A stretch of 64,000 nt of DNA from Symbiodinium natans (GCA_905221605.1 CAJNDS010001835.1:1-64000), one strand, 5' to 3'; numbered from the stretch's first letter, positions 1-12,226 are shown. Numbers and translations are program-made. Notes: generated by a model not told the origin, from the letters alone.

Positions 1-720
1 CCGAAACAGATCATGTAGCGTTAAAATTAGAAACAAATTGTTTCTTAAGATCTGTCTAAGATAGAGAAAATACTGACCTGTAGAAACATCTTAGAATTAA
101 TTAAGTGCCTTTTCTTTCTGAATTTATTCACTTCCAAGATCAAACATATTCCTCTCGGAAACAAGCGCCCAACACCGACCTAAAAAAGAATATAAAACTC
201 CTACCCACATAGGAAATATAAATGAGCTAGCATATTTTAGAAATTCTACATTTAGACCCCTATTTGTTCACTATTAATAGTAATAGAAAAATGTAATGGA
301 TATGTGAGAGATTCATATTTCCAAGAGTATCAGAAGAAATAGAACCTCTCGACATGCATCATGCTCTGAAATATCGCTTTTACAACCTATGGAATTTTAA
401 ATAGCAGCCCCGAAGCCCTATAGAAATTTAAAGTTTTAATCCCTAAGCCTTAAAGTCCTATAACGTTTCGTAGTACGTAACGCAGCCGATCGTGGTTGTG
501 ATCTAAAAAAGTATAGAAGCACAGGCATCTTGGGGGGAAGCTATTAATATACATACATTTATAAAAAATGGTGTCGAAGCCTTTCCGTGCAGAACATTGC
601 TGAACAGGATTGTCTTCTCATGGCACCAATTCTTTGTGTGTCATGGAAGCTTGTTGGGATCCCTGTCTCAAGAACCAGTGACTTGTGCCCGAATCCCCGA
701 CACGATCGGTCATTGATTAG
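1..720. other. AT-rich stretch without a recognisable gene
   Basis: This opening stretch is visibly richer in A and T than the rest of the window and has stops in all frames at short intervals. I see no gene, RNA or clear repeat in it. Confidence 0.5.
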
Positions 721-738
721 AGCCAACGCCGAGTGCGC

Positions 739-2659
739 TCAGGTCGCCTGTTCCACTTGAATAGATGTATTCTTCACTTCGTACAATACGCAAACACCCA
801 GATCGGACACGGCTGTGAACTCCAGGCGTGCGCACTCCAAGATGATACGGCACCAAATCTGGCAGAGCTGCAGGTCTGCCAGGAAGGCGACTCCATCGTA
901 GAAGTCGAACAAGGCAGGTTCCAGTCCAGAGGTGTCATTTCTGTCCGGTGCATCAAGAAGGATTGGTTCACTTCGATCTTTCGATGCAAAGATTGTCAGG
1001 AACCCCTTGGCGTCGGTCGCGCTGCAATCCAGCTTTAAACCTCCAGGGTGCAGTTTTTGTGTGTTTCAAGTTTCAAGCATTTTGCAAAAATCATTTGTTT
1101 TCGTGGCTTCAACCACACAGTCATTGCCCGGCCAGTGAGCCTGCTGCGAAATGCGCACCTGCAGCACAAAGGCTTCCAGTTATCGCATACACCTCCACCT
1201 TGGCAAGGGGGACTGACAATTCTTGCGCAAAGGTCGTCACATCATCGCTGTGGAACACCGGATGCAGGAAAACGGAGGAGGTTGTAAATGCGTCGTGAAC
1301 CAATTTGGGCCGCAGTGCCTGGATGAACGCGGAAAAATGTGTGGTGTCTGTTTTGTTGGACCTGCTTGATTCGGCACGATTCACACGCTGATTCCACATG
1401 ATTGTCAGATGCTTGAGGGTTCCCTCAGACAAATAGTGCATGTCTTCGAGCGTGGTTGCTGCTTGCTCGAGCGAATCCACATTCTGGAAAATCACCGTGT
1501 GATGCTCGCTTGCTTGCAGCATTGGTGAGCAAAATATACTCGTCATGTCTATTGAGACGGGAAAGGCCCAGATGCCCAGAAACAGTGAGGTCCAATTCGA
1601 AGTTGGGTGCTGGTAGACAAGGCTCCCAGGCCTATCCATTTGCTGGAACCGCAAGAGCCATTCGTCTTTTTGGGAGCTAGAGCAGAGGCTTTGCCTTAAC
1701 CCGGCAACTTGTTCGTGGGTTGCCACATCCAGTGTTGGGTCTGCAAAGCCAGCTCGGGAAGCGGAGCTGAAACGCCGCGAGGTTGTAGTCGTCGCTCCAT
1801 TCGCGTGTGTCTTCTGCGAATATCGATACTGTCCAGACTGCAAGGAGTGAGCCAAAAGCCGGAAATTCTCCATGATTCCGGTGTCGGTCTCTGACAGCTT
1901 GCCTGTTGGCAGCCAAAGACCTTCCCCTGTAAAGGCTTGTGGGGTCCAGGATGCCGTGGGATTCTCGCTGGGCGCATAGGCTGCTAGGTTGATCTGTTGT
2001 CTCCTTAGCAGCAACCCGCAAATGCTCAAGGTTTAACTTGAAGCGGCTGTGTATACCCCCGTGAAGACCAGAAGCCCATACCTTAACAAAAGTTAGCCAA
2101 CGTAAGGGTCTTCTCCTCCAGCTTTGCGAGGACGGGGGCTTTCATCTTCCTGAAGATCAAGCCACGGACGTATGGCCAAGCAGTTGGGAAGTGTTCCCTC
2201 GCCAGGGCGCTCAAGTCACTGGCGGCTGTTCTCAATGCGCCATTCAAAGCCCAAGCCTGGAGCTGATGTGGGTTTTCACCTTCCAGGGTTGGTCACCCGG
2301 TCCATGCATTCGCTTCGTGCATTCATGTGCGTACCCTCCTGTTATCAACTGATGGCTTGTCGAGTGATTCTTGGGCAATGCATTTCAACAATGAAGTGCA
2401 GTCGTGAACCTGCAAGGCCGACCTGCAAACCCTGGAGCTCCGAAACAAATCGACTCACAACCTCAATACTGGTGCCTCGAACTGCAGGCATCTGGACCCG
2501 AGCGGCTTGCGTGCATTTCTCAAACATCGAAAGGCCCAGGGCCAGAAGGACGGCACCCAACATCGACGCCATGATACCGAACGCTGGACGAATCTGAGCC
2601 CCGAATTGCTCAATCTTTGAGCAGCTGCAGGAATTCCCCAATATGTCTTGCCAGCCCAT
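739..2659 (-). CDS. Uncharacterised multi-exon protein, at least three exons
   Basis: Three open blocks on the minus strand read like parts of one protein, but I recognise no family. The first (about 2659 to 2345) has one membrane segment (IMASMLGAVLLALGLSMF). The second (2029 to about 1175) is open for some 280 codons, longer than chance normally gives at this base composition. The last (about 1013 to 739) ends in TGA at 739-741 and is rich in hydrophobic and acidic residues (FLTIFASKDR, LFDFYDGVAFLADLQL). Joining the second and third blocks near VEVYA and TDAKGF gives a continuous beta-strand-like sequence. Exact splice sites and the start codon are not resolved, and further 5' exons are possible. 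The three blocks could also belong to two genes. No methionine start is visible in the second block, which fits an internal exon. Confidence 0.42.
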
Positions 2660-3852
2660 GTCAGGCCCAGGGCCTAGAATCCTACCATACGAGAAATGGA
2701 TTTGAAGCTGAGGATCAAGGTGTGCTGATTCAACGGGCTTTCAGCGCCCGGAACAAGTCCCACCAAACTAGCTGACACATGCGAGGGGTAGTTTGTGAAA
2801 TTCGAACGCCCCTTGTCTTGCAATGGCATACTCAACCAACAGATCTCTTGCCACCACTTGGCAGAAGGAACTAGACAAAGGAACAAACACACTAATTTCG
2901 CGCATAGAGCGCGTTTAGCCACGCTGCATTTGAGCTATGTGGGCTTATGGGCCGTCTTTACACACAGGCAGTTGCATCTCTCCTTTTGCTTCCCCTCGTC
3001 TCCTGCCAGTACTTTCTTGTTTCCCTTCGTGTCCCTCCGCCTTCCCTCCTTCACTCCCATCTTGGATGTGAACAGAAAACCTTCGCCTGAGCAGAAAGCT
3101 GTCGCACACTTTTTAACCTGGGTAAGTCTCAAACAGCTCCTCGACTCGTCTGCGGCACAGCCTCAGTGAACTCAATGCTTGGTCAAGGCTCCAACTCCAA
3201 GTGTCCTTCGAGTTGCCATCGAATACCAGAATCATGGGCAACTCATGGGCAACTCACATTAATGGGATCAAGTGACGGGCATCCATGTTCGTTCAGTTGT
3301 AGCTGCAAGGCGCACGGCATGCAAAAGGCATGGTGCCGGCAAGGAAGCAAAGCGCAACCGACCTTGGGCCCAGTGAATTGTCGTTGGTTTGCTTTCTTTC
3401 ATGTAGGTGCTACAAGTAGCAATTTGGCTTGTCCATTAGTTAACCTCCCTACTTGGGAGCAAATACAAGTTGTCATATCATGGCAAGTTGCTGCTAAATC
3501 CGTGTGCCACGTGGTACTTCGCTATCAAGTGTGTTACTTCCGTCAGGCCGGGTCTGTCTCCATGGCACTTAAAGCCTAAGCGATACAAGATGCAATTGTC
3601 TTCAAAGCCTTCCTATTCGTCAAGAAGGCTCCCTGAAAGCCAACAAGTACAGACATCGAATGTCCCCAGGGGCTACGGCTACCTGGTATGAAAGGATGTA
3701 TATGACCCTCGTAGCCCAAGAAGGAAAAATGTAAAACCCTCCTAAGGGACGTAGGCAAGCTTGCGTTCAGCCAGAAGACCTGTCAGGGACTTGATTGGTC
3801 AACATTTTGGGGGGTTTGAGGGCTTCGGGCTCAGGCCAGCAACACCTGCAAC
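2660..3852. other. No supported gene
   Basis: Short ORFs here on both strands look like chance. The only structure I see is a small direct repeat near 3235-3258, where a 12-base unit (catgggcaactc) occurs twice in tandem. Confidence 0.4.
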
Positions 3853-5345
3853 TCACCAGTGCTTGATGCCACCGAGGTCTTTTTTCGGAGAAGTGCGTCG
3901 AGCATGTACGTCGAACCACTCGGCATTTGCAGATGGAAACCATGCAGCTACGGCGGATCTGATGTGCGGATTTGCAACGGTGGTGTACAGGTCCAGAGCT
4001 TCGGTGAACGAGTGCCATTCCGCCCCTGCAATCAAGTCGGTAGCAAAGTCGCCGAATAAGCCGGTTGCACTCTCCTTCAGCTGCTTTGCACCATGGAGGG
4101 TGCATTCACCAGAGGACGTTGACCTCCTAAGCGCTTTCGAAAGTGGTGCTGTAGACATGTGCCGTAAACATGAGACTCAAGAGAGCAGTGAAGCCGCATG
4201 TGCTAAACATAGCCTTGGACGAGATGCAAAAAACCATGAGGCGATTGGCGCACAATCTTGAAGCTTTGGTAGCCGAGAGCTGCCAAACGCATCAGCACAG
4301 AGCTGTCCTCCATCCTTCAGCCAGTGCCGTGCTCAAGCTTTGAGAAGCCGCAAGTTCAACTTCCCTGACAAAACATTATGTTTTCCTGATTGCAACGTGT
4401 GCTTGTGAGCAGAAGCCAAGAGACTCCGCTGATATTAGCTGTGGCCTGAAGCTGTCAGCAACCCCGCCAAGAGAGTCGATGCAAATCTTTGTTGCATCCT
4501 CTACATCGATCTTCATATAGTACGGAGCCCCATGCTGAAAAATGATGTCAGCGCAGCTCATCGTGACCAGCTGCACTGTGTTTGCAAACCTGAGGGAGGT
4601 GGCAGCCAGGGGCACTACGAACATCCTTCTCGAGATCTTGCGAGATCTGGCGAGTGAGGGCTTCCCGCCTGTCAGAGTCGTATTGGGGCAAACCAGCTTC
4701 TCCGGCTCGTTCAAAGTCCAAAGCATGCATCGAGCCCACGAACTTCTCGTGCCCTTGTCCTCAGGGAAGTGACGCTGGACTTTTCTTTGGTATGCCAGCT
4801 ATGTCCACACACCTGCGTGTGCTCTGCCAAGCATGTGTGTTTGGCGTTTTGCGATTTGTTTTGCGGGATCTGCGACCTCATGAGCACAAACCCGGGCGCT
4901 TCATGTCCTCTGCTGATCTTGGCATTGTGAAGGCGGAGGCGGCCACTTCGAAGCGCCGGCCCCAATCGGCTCGCGGAGCAGTTGGCTGCAGTAGGGTTTG
5001 CCTGCCAACAGGGAATTCTATCGGTGCCAATCTGAAGTAGCTACCGTGCAACATGCCTCGTATGCCAGTACTTGAGCACCAAGTGCCACGTATAGGGAGC
5101 TGTCCTCAGGAGTCAACTCAAAAGTCGAGGCTAGAATGGAATTCTGCGGATGCTATATTGGGACATCTCGGGACATCTCTAGACGTGTGGGATGGGCTCC
5201 GCTAACCGCTAATCCGCTAATGGAAGCTCGAGTCCAATCCACCAGCTGCACCCACGTCCACGATCATGGGCCGATCCCGCAGCGACAAGTCATCCAGCAA
5301 CCAGTGATAGCGCCTTGTGACTTCGGGACGTGTATCACATGGTAC
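3853..5345 (-). CDS. FkbM-type SAM-dependent methyltransferase, about seven exons
   Basis: Assembled by eye from short minus-strand exons at about 5345-5240, 5130-5057, 5001-4908, 4759-4626, 4589-4424, 4307-4214 and 4126-3853. The first carries the SAM-binding start of a Rossmann fold (MIVDVGAAG). The second and third continue as LGAQVLAYE then ANPTAANCSASRLG, matching the E-x-NP motif of FkbM enzymes. Exon five has the family signature GAPYYMKIDVED, followed by RPQLISAE; exon six gives LAALGYQSFKIVRQ; exon seven has ATGLFGDF and ends AEWFDVHARR shortly before a TGA at 3855-3853. FkbM proteins are O-methyltransferases acting on sugars or small molecules; the substrate here is unknown. Introns inferred start with GA (5239, 4907) or GC (5056, 4213) and end in AG. 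The 4626/4589 junction leaves only about 37 bases, so it is a very short intron or a frameshift. The 5' end and start codon are not found. Confidence 0.8.
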
Positions 5346-5700
5346 ATGATTGTTACAGCACCAATGTTTCAACGTTTAGATTGCGAGTGGACTTGCGGGA
5401 GCATGGGCCTCCCAGTTGACAACCATACCAGGTATCGCATCTGCTGCGGAAGCAGCCCAGTCAGGCGAAAGAACATCTGCGACTCCAAATCGCAGCTCCC
5501 CAAGAGTTCCTAACAAACGGCAAGGAGAGTGCCGGCAAGCAACAACTTCAGAGACTTAGATGCTGTGCATTGTGCATGAAGCTTGTGCTGGTTGCACGTG
5601 CTTGAGATTTGGATGGTTTGACAAAATGGTGCCAACTTCAAAATGCACTCCGATTGAGCTTTCGGCCATGTTTGGGTCAAAAACCGATCATGACATGTCG
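5346..5700. other. Short intergenic stretch
   Basis: Nothing recognisable lies between the methyltransferase exons and the long ORF upstream of them. A missing 5' exon of the methyltransferase could be hidden here. Confidence 0.35.
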
Positions 5701-6888
5701 CTACTCATTCACTTTTAGTTGCCTCTGAATAGTTGGTGCATGTTGGTGCGCTGTAATCAACTGCAGAAAGGGCGCCTGGAACAAGCGCACGTAGTCCACC
5801 AGCTGCTGCACAGGGATTGCTTGTAGCCACTCTCCGTTGTGGCTGAGATGGTGGAGCTCATGAAAAAGATACACCACACTCTGAAGAAGGCAGCCCGTTG
5901 CCAAAGAAGCGTTGACGTCCGAAGCCTTGACTATCCTTCCTGCAACAACGAATCTGAGCTCATTCCCCTGGTGAAATGCCCGAAAAAAATTGAGAGGTTG
6001 ACCTCGGCAGTCTTGGTTCCTGTTAGGGTACACGGGGTTCGACACCAAACAGGTGGAGGTGAAGGCTGGTTCGTAAGGTACTGCGCAGCAAGCAAACGTC
6101 AGCAGCTGATTGTAACCCCAGCACTGCGGACGAATGGGATGACAACAATGCTGGGCAATTGGTGTTGGGAAGCAGCCCTGAGGTCGCACTCTGAGACGTG
6201 GAACGTGCCACTCATGTTGTGGCCAGGACATGGTGTCTTTGTTGCCACATGCCTGACCAAATACGGCAACAGTACCGAAGTGTCTTGCATTCCATGACAC
6301 TTCCTTCCCAGCAGCTTGCCACTGAAAACGCAAGTAATTCGTTTGAAAATGCAGCACTTGGCGTCCAGGACGTAGTGTTGCTGCATGAGCATAGAATATG
6401 CCATCAGGAGAAACAAAAAGCCTCAGCGTGACAGCGAAGCCGTTCACCACCTCCTGAATCTGTGATCCTTCGCACAGAGTAAATGCCACATCCAGTTCAT
6501 CTTGAATAGTCAGCCCTCCAGCAATCAAATCAGAGCAGTTGCCATTTGTGGCAGCGAAGAACAAACAGCCCGACAGCAGCTGCTCTTTAATGGCCGATGT
6601 GACGCGAGAAGCAAGTACCAAGGCTGCAAAAACACGCTGAACATTGGGCATGTGCTTCCAAGCGCTGCACGGGCATGGCACTGGCGCTAGCTGCCATCCG
6701 TCATCGAGGCTATGCTGCAGGAAGAACCTACGAAAGGCTGGGAACCAACCTGCGGCATTGTATTTGCGGATCCGTTCAGGAAGGCGGGAACCAACCTGCG
6801 GCATTGTATTTGCGGATCCGTTCAGGAAGTCCAAAGGATGGACAGTATGAAGGCTTCCCAGCAAGTTGCTTATGTCAATTTCGCGCAA
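5701..6888 (-). CDS. Long ORF of unknown function (395 codons)
   Basis: An uninterrupted minus-strand frame of 395 codons ends at a stop at 5701. I recognise no family. The frame opens without an ATG; the first in-frame ATG is at 6804, inside a duplicated segment, which would give a 367-residue protein. The sequence contains hydrophobic and aromatic stretches (FAVTLRLFVSPDGIFYAHA, FFRAFHQGNELRFVVAGRIV) and a Cys-rich middle (AQHCCHP, CWGYNQLLTFACCAVP) but no clear membrane helix. Length argues against a chance ORF. A 46-bp tandem duplication near its 5' end is not a multiple of three, so the two copies are read in different frames. That could mean the true coding start lies downstream of it, or that this is a decaying gene. 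It sits directly upstream of the FkbM gene on the same strand. Confidence 0.4.
   Translation of the reverse strand: MREIDISNLLGSLHTVHPLDFLNGSANTMPQVGSRLPERIRKYNAAGWFPAFRRFFLQHSLDDGWQLAPVPCPCSAWKHMPNVQRVFAALVLASRVTSAIKEQLLSGCLFFAATNGNCSDLIAGGLTIQDELDVAFTLCEGSQIQEVVNGFAVTLRLFVSPDGIFYAHAATLRPGRQVLHFQTNYLRFQWQAAGKEVSWNARHFGTVAVFGQACGNKDTMSWPQHEWHVPRLRVRPQGCFPTPIAQHCCHPIRPQCWGYNQLLTFACCAVPYEPAFTSTCLVSNPVYPNRNQDCRGQPLNFFRAFHQGNELRFVVAGRIVKASDVNASLATGCLLQSVVYLFHELHHLSHNGEWLQAIPVQQLVDYVRLFQAPFLQLITAHQHAPTIQRQLKVNE
6740..6829. repeat. 46-bp tandem duplication
   Basis: A 46-base unit beginning gggaaccaacctgcggcatt at 6740 is repeated at 6786 without visible mismatches to 6829. It lies inside the 5' part of the long minus-strand ORF and shifts its frame by one base per copy. 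Confidence 0.9.
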
Positions 6889-7599
6889 GAAATTCCAACT
6901 TACTCATGCTGAGACCACCGTCTGGCTGCATCCGAGCGGCTTCATTCTCAAAGCAGACCTTGCACAGGATCCTGGGATCCACAAGCAGGAAGTCAAGCAG
7001 CTTCTGTTGCGAATAGCCGCCAGCAGCTTCTGTCTCTCCGAACCGTGTGGCTTTGCAGACGTGTCGTACTCTACTAGTCTAGCAGCTCATACCAACCTTG
7101 AGGACTGTTATGGGAACGTGCCGTCCTGCATGTCCCTATAACCCCTGCCAACCCTGCCAACATTTCAGGAGGTTTTAAGCATCTGCTCGACTTCCTTTTC
7201 TTGGGAAGGCTTCTCTAATTCTCTAAGCTCTAGATGCGCACGCTGCACAGCTGACATCAAAACCCTCCAGCAGCTCTCGAGGCCCCAGGGCTAGCAACTT
7301 GCAAACAGGCTCTCATTCTTGAAAACAACCAAAGCAAACCACAAGTTCATAAGCTGAGGGGCGAAGTGTATTGGACTTGCTTTGTTATTCTAAAGAGCAG
7401 GGAGTTCTGGTTCTGGTCAATCAACAAGGATTTCTGTATCCAGTGCTCTTTGTGCATAGCCCATGCAAGTGCCACATGTCCGATTCTGAGTTTCGACCCA
7501 CGGCCAGCTGCTTGAACGGTGGCAGCGCTCTCGCGGGCTGCAACACGCAGGGAATTGATCTCTGCCTGACAGAAAATTTTCACAGCCATGCAGGGCTGA

Positions 7600-7950
7600 T
7601 GCAGCAGCTCAAATGGCTGGTGCCTGAAGGTCGCCCACCTTGCTTTCTCGCAGCTGTGCCTCTGCCTGCCACATTGCTAAACAGCAGGACCAGCAAGGAC
7701 CAGCAGATGTTAGCTGACATGCCGCAAAAGGTCCAACGTCTAGCTGTGCAACATTTTTCTTGACCGTCCCGGTCTGTGCCTGCAGTATGGCCAAGCGGTC
7801 CTTTAGGTCGGCATCTACCTGGATAGATTGTTGAATGGGCAACGCTATGTGACAATTGATGGCCTGGTAGCATGTCCCGAATACACATCATGGCCCAACG
7901 CATGAATTTCTCGATGATGGCGAGGAAGTCCAACTGCGTCTTTGAAACGT
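7600..7950 (-). CDS. Candidate coding exons, helical protein, two overlapping frames
   Basis: Two adjoining minus-strand frames look coding: one reads SKTQLDFLAIIEKFMRWAMM (about 7950-7860), the other LPIQQSIQVDADLKDRLAIL then QAQTGTVKKNVAQLDVG (about 7845-7730). Both are helical with heptad-like leucines. The gap between them is too short for a normal intron, so this may be a frameshifted or degraded gene, or one frame may be chance. No family recognised. Confidence 0.28.
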
Positions 7951-7996
7951 GGAGCGCCGCATCGCAAATGGACGGAGTAGCGATGCCGGGAAACAC

Positions 7997-9060
7997 CGAG
8001 GTGCTGTGCTATTCTATTGCTCGTTGTCTGGGTTTTGTGAACTAAAAGTAGCCTCTCAGCATCAACAGTGCCCTGAGTTCAAGCTTTGCGCGTGCGCGTG
8101 TGTGTGTGTGTGGCTGCCACTGATTCAAAACAAACTACAGGCTGCTTAGGCAAAGTCGGGTGTCGATTGGCAAAGTTCGACTTTTCAGCCCCAAATGTGC
8201 TAAATGTGCTGCCATGATGCTCTCGGAGGTGCTGCCCCCGATTGCGGCATCAGCAGTAGTATGGCAGCAATATACGCGCAGGAGAGGCAAGCCTTCGCAG
8301 AACCATACTTTGGTGCTTAGTGACGTGCTTCACACCCTCTGCTGAGATTTCTGCAGTGCTCTGGTGAATGGCGGGTATACTGCCGAACGTCATCAAGCAA
8401 GTCTTGATTACGAGCATGCACACATGTAAGTACACAAGGATGCAGGCCATGAAGATGCAGCGAATGAAGCCAGCACGCCCTTAGCCTGATCCATTTCTGA
8501 CTTTGTTTGCCCAGGCCTAACGCGGCTAGCGTGGATAAATAAATGTATCACACCTCGTTTGTGGGCTTGTGGACTTCATGTGTGAGCTTTGGCTTGATGA
8601 GGAGCCAGCATCAAAGAGGTAGATAGCTAGCACCGAGATCTTTCAATGCCGATCTATGCCTCAAAGGCAATCTCCATTTCGCAAAATCAGCAGAGCAGAA
8701 CATGTACTTAGTGGGGTCGTATCCCCGACCAGAATCTGCAACAACACAACAAATCGGCGCAGCACTTGCCAACAATGATACTGAATGATGAGATGAATTG
8801 ATCCTTCTCGCTGGTCGTGGTGCACTCCCTCTGGGTGTATAAACCGCCAACCACAGCTAATGCAAGTCTTTGAATTTGCAGAGAGAACGGCCTCTGGACT
8901 GCATGCCTGAAAAGCCTTCCGTCACGGTGAGATCTCAAAACTTCCGCTGTTTGGGGAGTTTGAGAGCCTTGGGTCGTAAAACTTGTTGCAACTGTGGAGG
9001 GTGGAGAGGGCAAAGAAAGGTGTAGAGAGAAAGAAAAATGTAAACAGGCAGAGCGCCTTT
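7997..9060. other. No supported gene
   Basis: Contains a short (GT)n tract around 8097-8111 and only short ORFs. A minus-strand ORF at 8450-8250 opens with a hydrophobic segment (ILVYLHVCMLVI) but has no other support. Confidence 0.35.
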
Positions 9061-9067
9061 GCGCGCG

Positions 9068-9470
<403 letters not shown>

Positions 9471-11155
9471 CAGAGCATCGTATGATGATCTTACTATGTG
9501 ACACGATTTTCATGTGCGCCACACCCCTGGGCCAAACGTGTGCCCTCATCTACTTACTGGCCTTCGGCTGCTGGAAGCAATGTGTATCAAGTCAGAAGCA
9601 GCATCCAGGCTTCCTGAATGACCCGTGCTGCACCCTTGCATCGAAAGCCGCTTCCGAAAACCATGACAACCCAAAGCAGTTCTAGCCACTCAGCCTCCAA
9701 AGCGACTTCTTGCCACCAACGAGGGAAGCGCATCTGGGCAACGCCAAGACAGCCCGCCAGCACTGTACTCCAGCTGGCGAGACTCCGTGGTGAGCACCAG
9801 CCCAATCTGCCAGCGTTCTCAAGTATGAAAGAGCTTTGTGAAGTAGACTGGGTTTCTGAAAGTGAGGTTTGCGCGGGCACGTGATGAGGGTAAAACGAGA
9901 ATCCGCCAAGGCTGCAGACCTTTGGAGTGTTGGTAGCCTTAAAGCCTCCCAAAAAATCCTTTCTGCATCTTACCACCCAGCCTTCCTTCCGGACACCACG
10001 GTCAACCCTACGGGTTCTCAAAAAGCATTTTGGCAACCAATTCACGATCTTATGTGCATGAACAGGCCTGAGGTGGAAGCCAGCAGGCAACAGTCCCAAG
10101 AGATTCGCACCTCAAAGGGCAGTGAAACCGGTCAGACTCAGACTGCTCTCTCAGCATCCTTGGCTGGGCCCCTGGCATCTCCAGCGCAGCCTCAAGTCTG
10201 TGAAGGCTGCTTGGAGAAGGAAAGCGTACCCAAGCACGTAGACAGCCTGCTTGAGCACAGCTCAACGGCCCAACGACGGTTTCCCTCAAGTACTTGTTCT
10301 GCAGGATGTTCTCTAGGACCGATTGCTGGACTGATCGGGACTGTGCTCTGCTATGCAATGAATCATGATGCATCATGTGATAGTGCTTGCTGATGCTGCC
10401 TCATTAGAGGACAAGCCTGGCGAGGCTGATCAGATCTGTATCAACTGAGCCATGCAACGCTAGGACGCAAATGTGCCCGGTACCGCCGTATACTACCAAT
10501 GCAGTCAGCGGTGCTCCGCAAGATGTGCGTGTGTGTGTGTGTGTGCGCGCTTTGAGCTTGGGATCCGGCTTGAACATTTGGAGATTCTGGATTGCAGCCT
10601 CGGTGACCACACTGCAGCAAGTTCTACAGATTGCAACACGGTCTAGCCATGTCTAGCCCAAAGCTCTGCCATGAGTCCCCGACGCATGCTGCGGTACCAA
10701 TCGCGAGACATTGCAAGAAGGGTAAGTAAACTCTGGCCAGGGTCAGTGTCGCGGCGAACTTCGCAGTGACCTTCGTGGTGACCTTGGCGATGACCTTCAT
10801 GCCGACCTTGCTGGTATGCTTCCCGTGTTGCGGCTCCACCTTGCAGTCCCTGAAAACCCATTGCGGCAGCTGCTCTTCGCTTGGGTCTGGCGATAGCCTG
10901 ACGGGTCGGCCATTTTGCTTTGTTTGTTTGTTGAATGCTGGGCAATGCTCACTGCAGCACAGACTACGCAAAGCGTCAAAATCAAAATATTTGTTTGCTT
11001 TTTCTTTTGATGCCTACTTGTGACTCTTTCAGGTTTGTTCCCACGACTTACTTACTTGCCTTTTTCGCCTAAAAACGACAAACCCGAAAAACCTTGCTCA
11101 GCTGTAACTTTTCTTTTGGCCTATGAAGTCTTCTGAGGTTTTGGGCCTGCTACTA
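9471..11155. other. Stretch with weak coding-like fragments only
   Basis: A minus-strand frame around 10330-10080 (VLENILQNKYLRETVVGPL) is coding-like but unassigned. Around 10745-10810 a loose 12-base repeat (variants of ttcgcagtgacc and ttggcgatgacc) is visible. A short GT tract lies at about 10525-10545. No gene is supported. Confidence 0.35.
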
Positions 11156-11159
11156 ACGT

Positions 11160-12164
11160 CTCCTGTTACGGCTTCGGGATTACCCCGTCACCCACAAATT
11201 TGGTTCAGGGCTTAGGGCTTGCAACCCAGCACCTCCTTTTACAGTTTAGGGCTTGCCGGCGCAACATCTGCTTGTGGGGGGTTAAGGCTCGCCACCCAAC
11301 ATCTACTTTCAGGGATGAAGGCTTCCCACATCTTCCCACCCAGCATGTTTTTTAGACTTGCTACCGGCTTGCCACCCAACATGTTCTTTCAGGGCTTAGG
11401 GCTTGCAGCTTAACATCTCCTTTTTGGGGTTTAGGGCTTGCCCAACATGCCCGTTGAAGGCACCCAACATCTTCTGTTTGGGGTTTCGGGCTTGCCACCC
11501 AACATCTAAACGATTTAGGGCTTGCAACTTAACATGTTCTTTCAGGGTCAGGGCTTGCTACCCAAGATATTTTTTTGGGGGCTTAGGGCCTGTTACCTAG
11601 CATCCCCTGTTAGGGTTTATGGCTTGCCACCCAACATCTTTCTTAAGGGTTGAGGGCTTGCCACTGGACATTCCCTTTTGGATTGAGGGCTTGCCACCCA
11701 ACATCCCCATTTTGAGTTTAGGGCTTGTCACCTAACATCCTCCGTTAGGGTTTATTGCTAGCCACCCTGTGGGGTTCAGGGCTTGCCACCCAACATCTCC
11801 TTCCAGGGCCCTGCGCCCTGAAAGGAGATGCTGAGTTGCAAGCCCTGAACCCTAAGAGGAGATGTTCGCTGGCAAGACCTAAACCTTGAAGAAAAAGTCG
11901 GGTGGCAAGCCCTAAGCCGTTAAAGGAGATGTTGGATGGCAAGGCCTAGGCCGTGAAAGACTATGTTGGGTGGCAAGCCGGCGGCGTGCCTTAAATCCAG
12001 GAAGGATGTTGGGTGGCAAGCCCGAAATCCTAACAAGAGATGCCGGGTGGCAAGCGTTAAGCCCCTAAAAGGAGATGTTGGGTGGTCTTGGGCCAACACT
12101 TTTCAGGGTTTAGGGTTACCTAACGCTCCCCGACAACTCCTTTCAGGGTTTAGGGCTTGCCAAA
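11160..12164. repeat. Degenerate ~40-bp minisatellite with TTTAGGG motifs and an inversion
   Basis: About twenty diverged copies of a unit near 40 bp, with core tttagggcttgccacccaac followed by atctcctttt, run in plus orientation from about 11160 to 11812. At about 11812 the array flips: the same core follows in reverse complement (ggtggcaagccctaa, aaaggagatgttggg) to about 12090, then returns to plus orientation to 12164. The two arms make a large imperfect inverted repeat. Many units contain TTTAGGG, the plant-type telomere heptamer also reported in dinoflagellates, but it is spread one per unit rather than in tandem heptamers. No coding capacity. Confidence 0.88.
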
Positions 12165-12226
12165 CATCATCATCATCATCATCGTCGTCGTCGTCGTCGT
12201 CGTCATCACCATCCTCATCATCATCT
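12165..12226. repeat. CAT/CGT trinucleotide microsatellite
   Basis: Runs of cat, then cgt, then imperfect cat/cac/cct triplets directly follow the minisatellite. The poly-Ser or poly-Met frames across it come from the repeat. Confidence 0.9.

Noticed and set aside
11160-12164. True telomere or chromosome end
   Set aside because: TTTAGGG occurs once per ~40-bp unit, not in tandem heptamers, and unique sequence continues on both sides.
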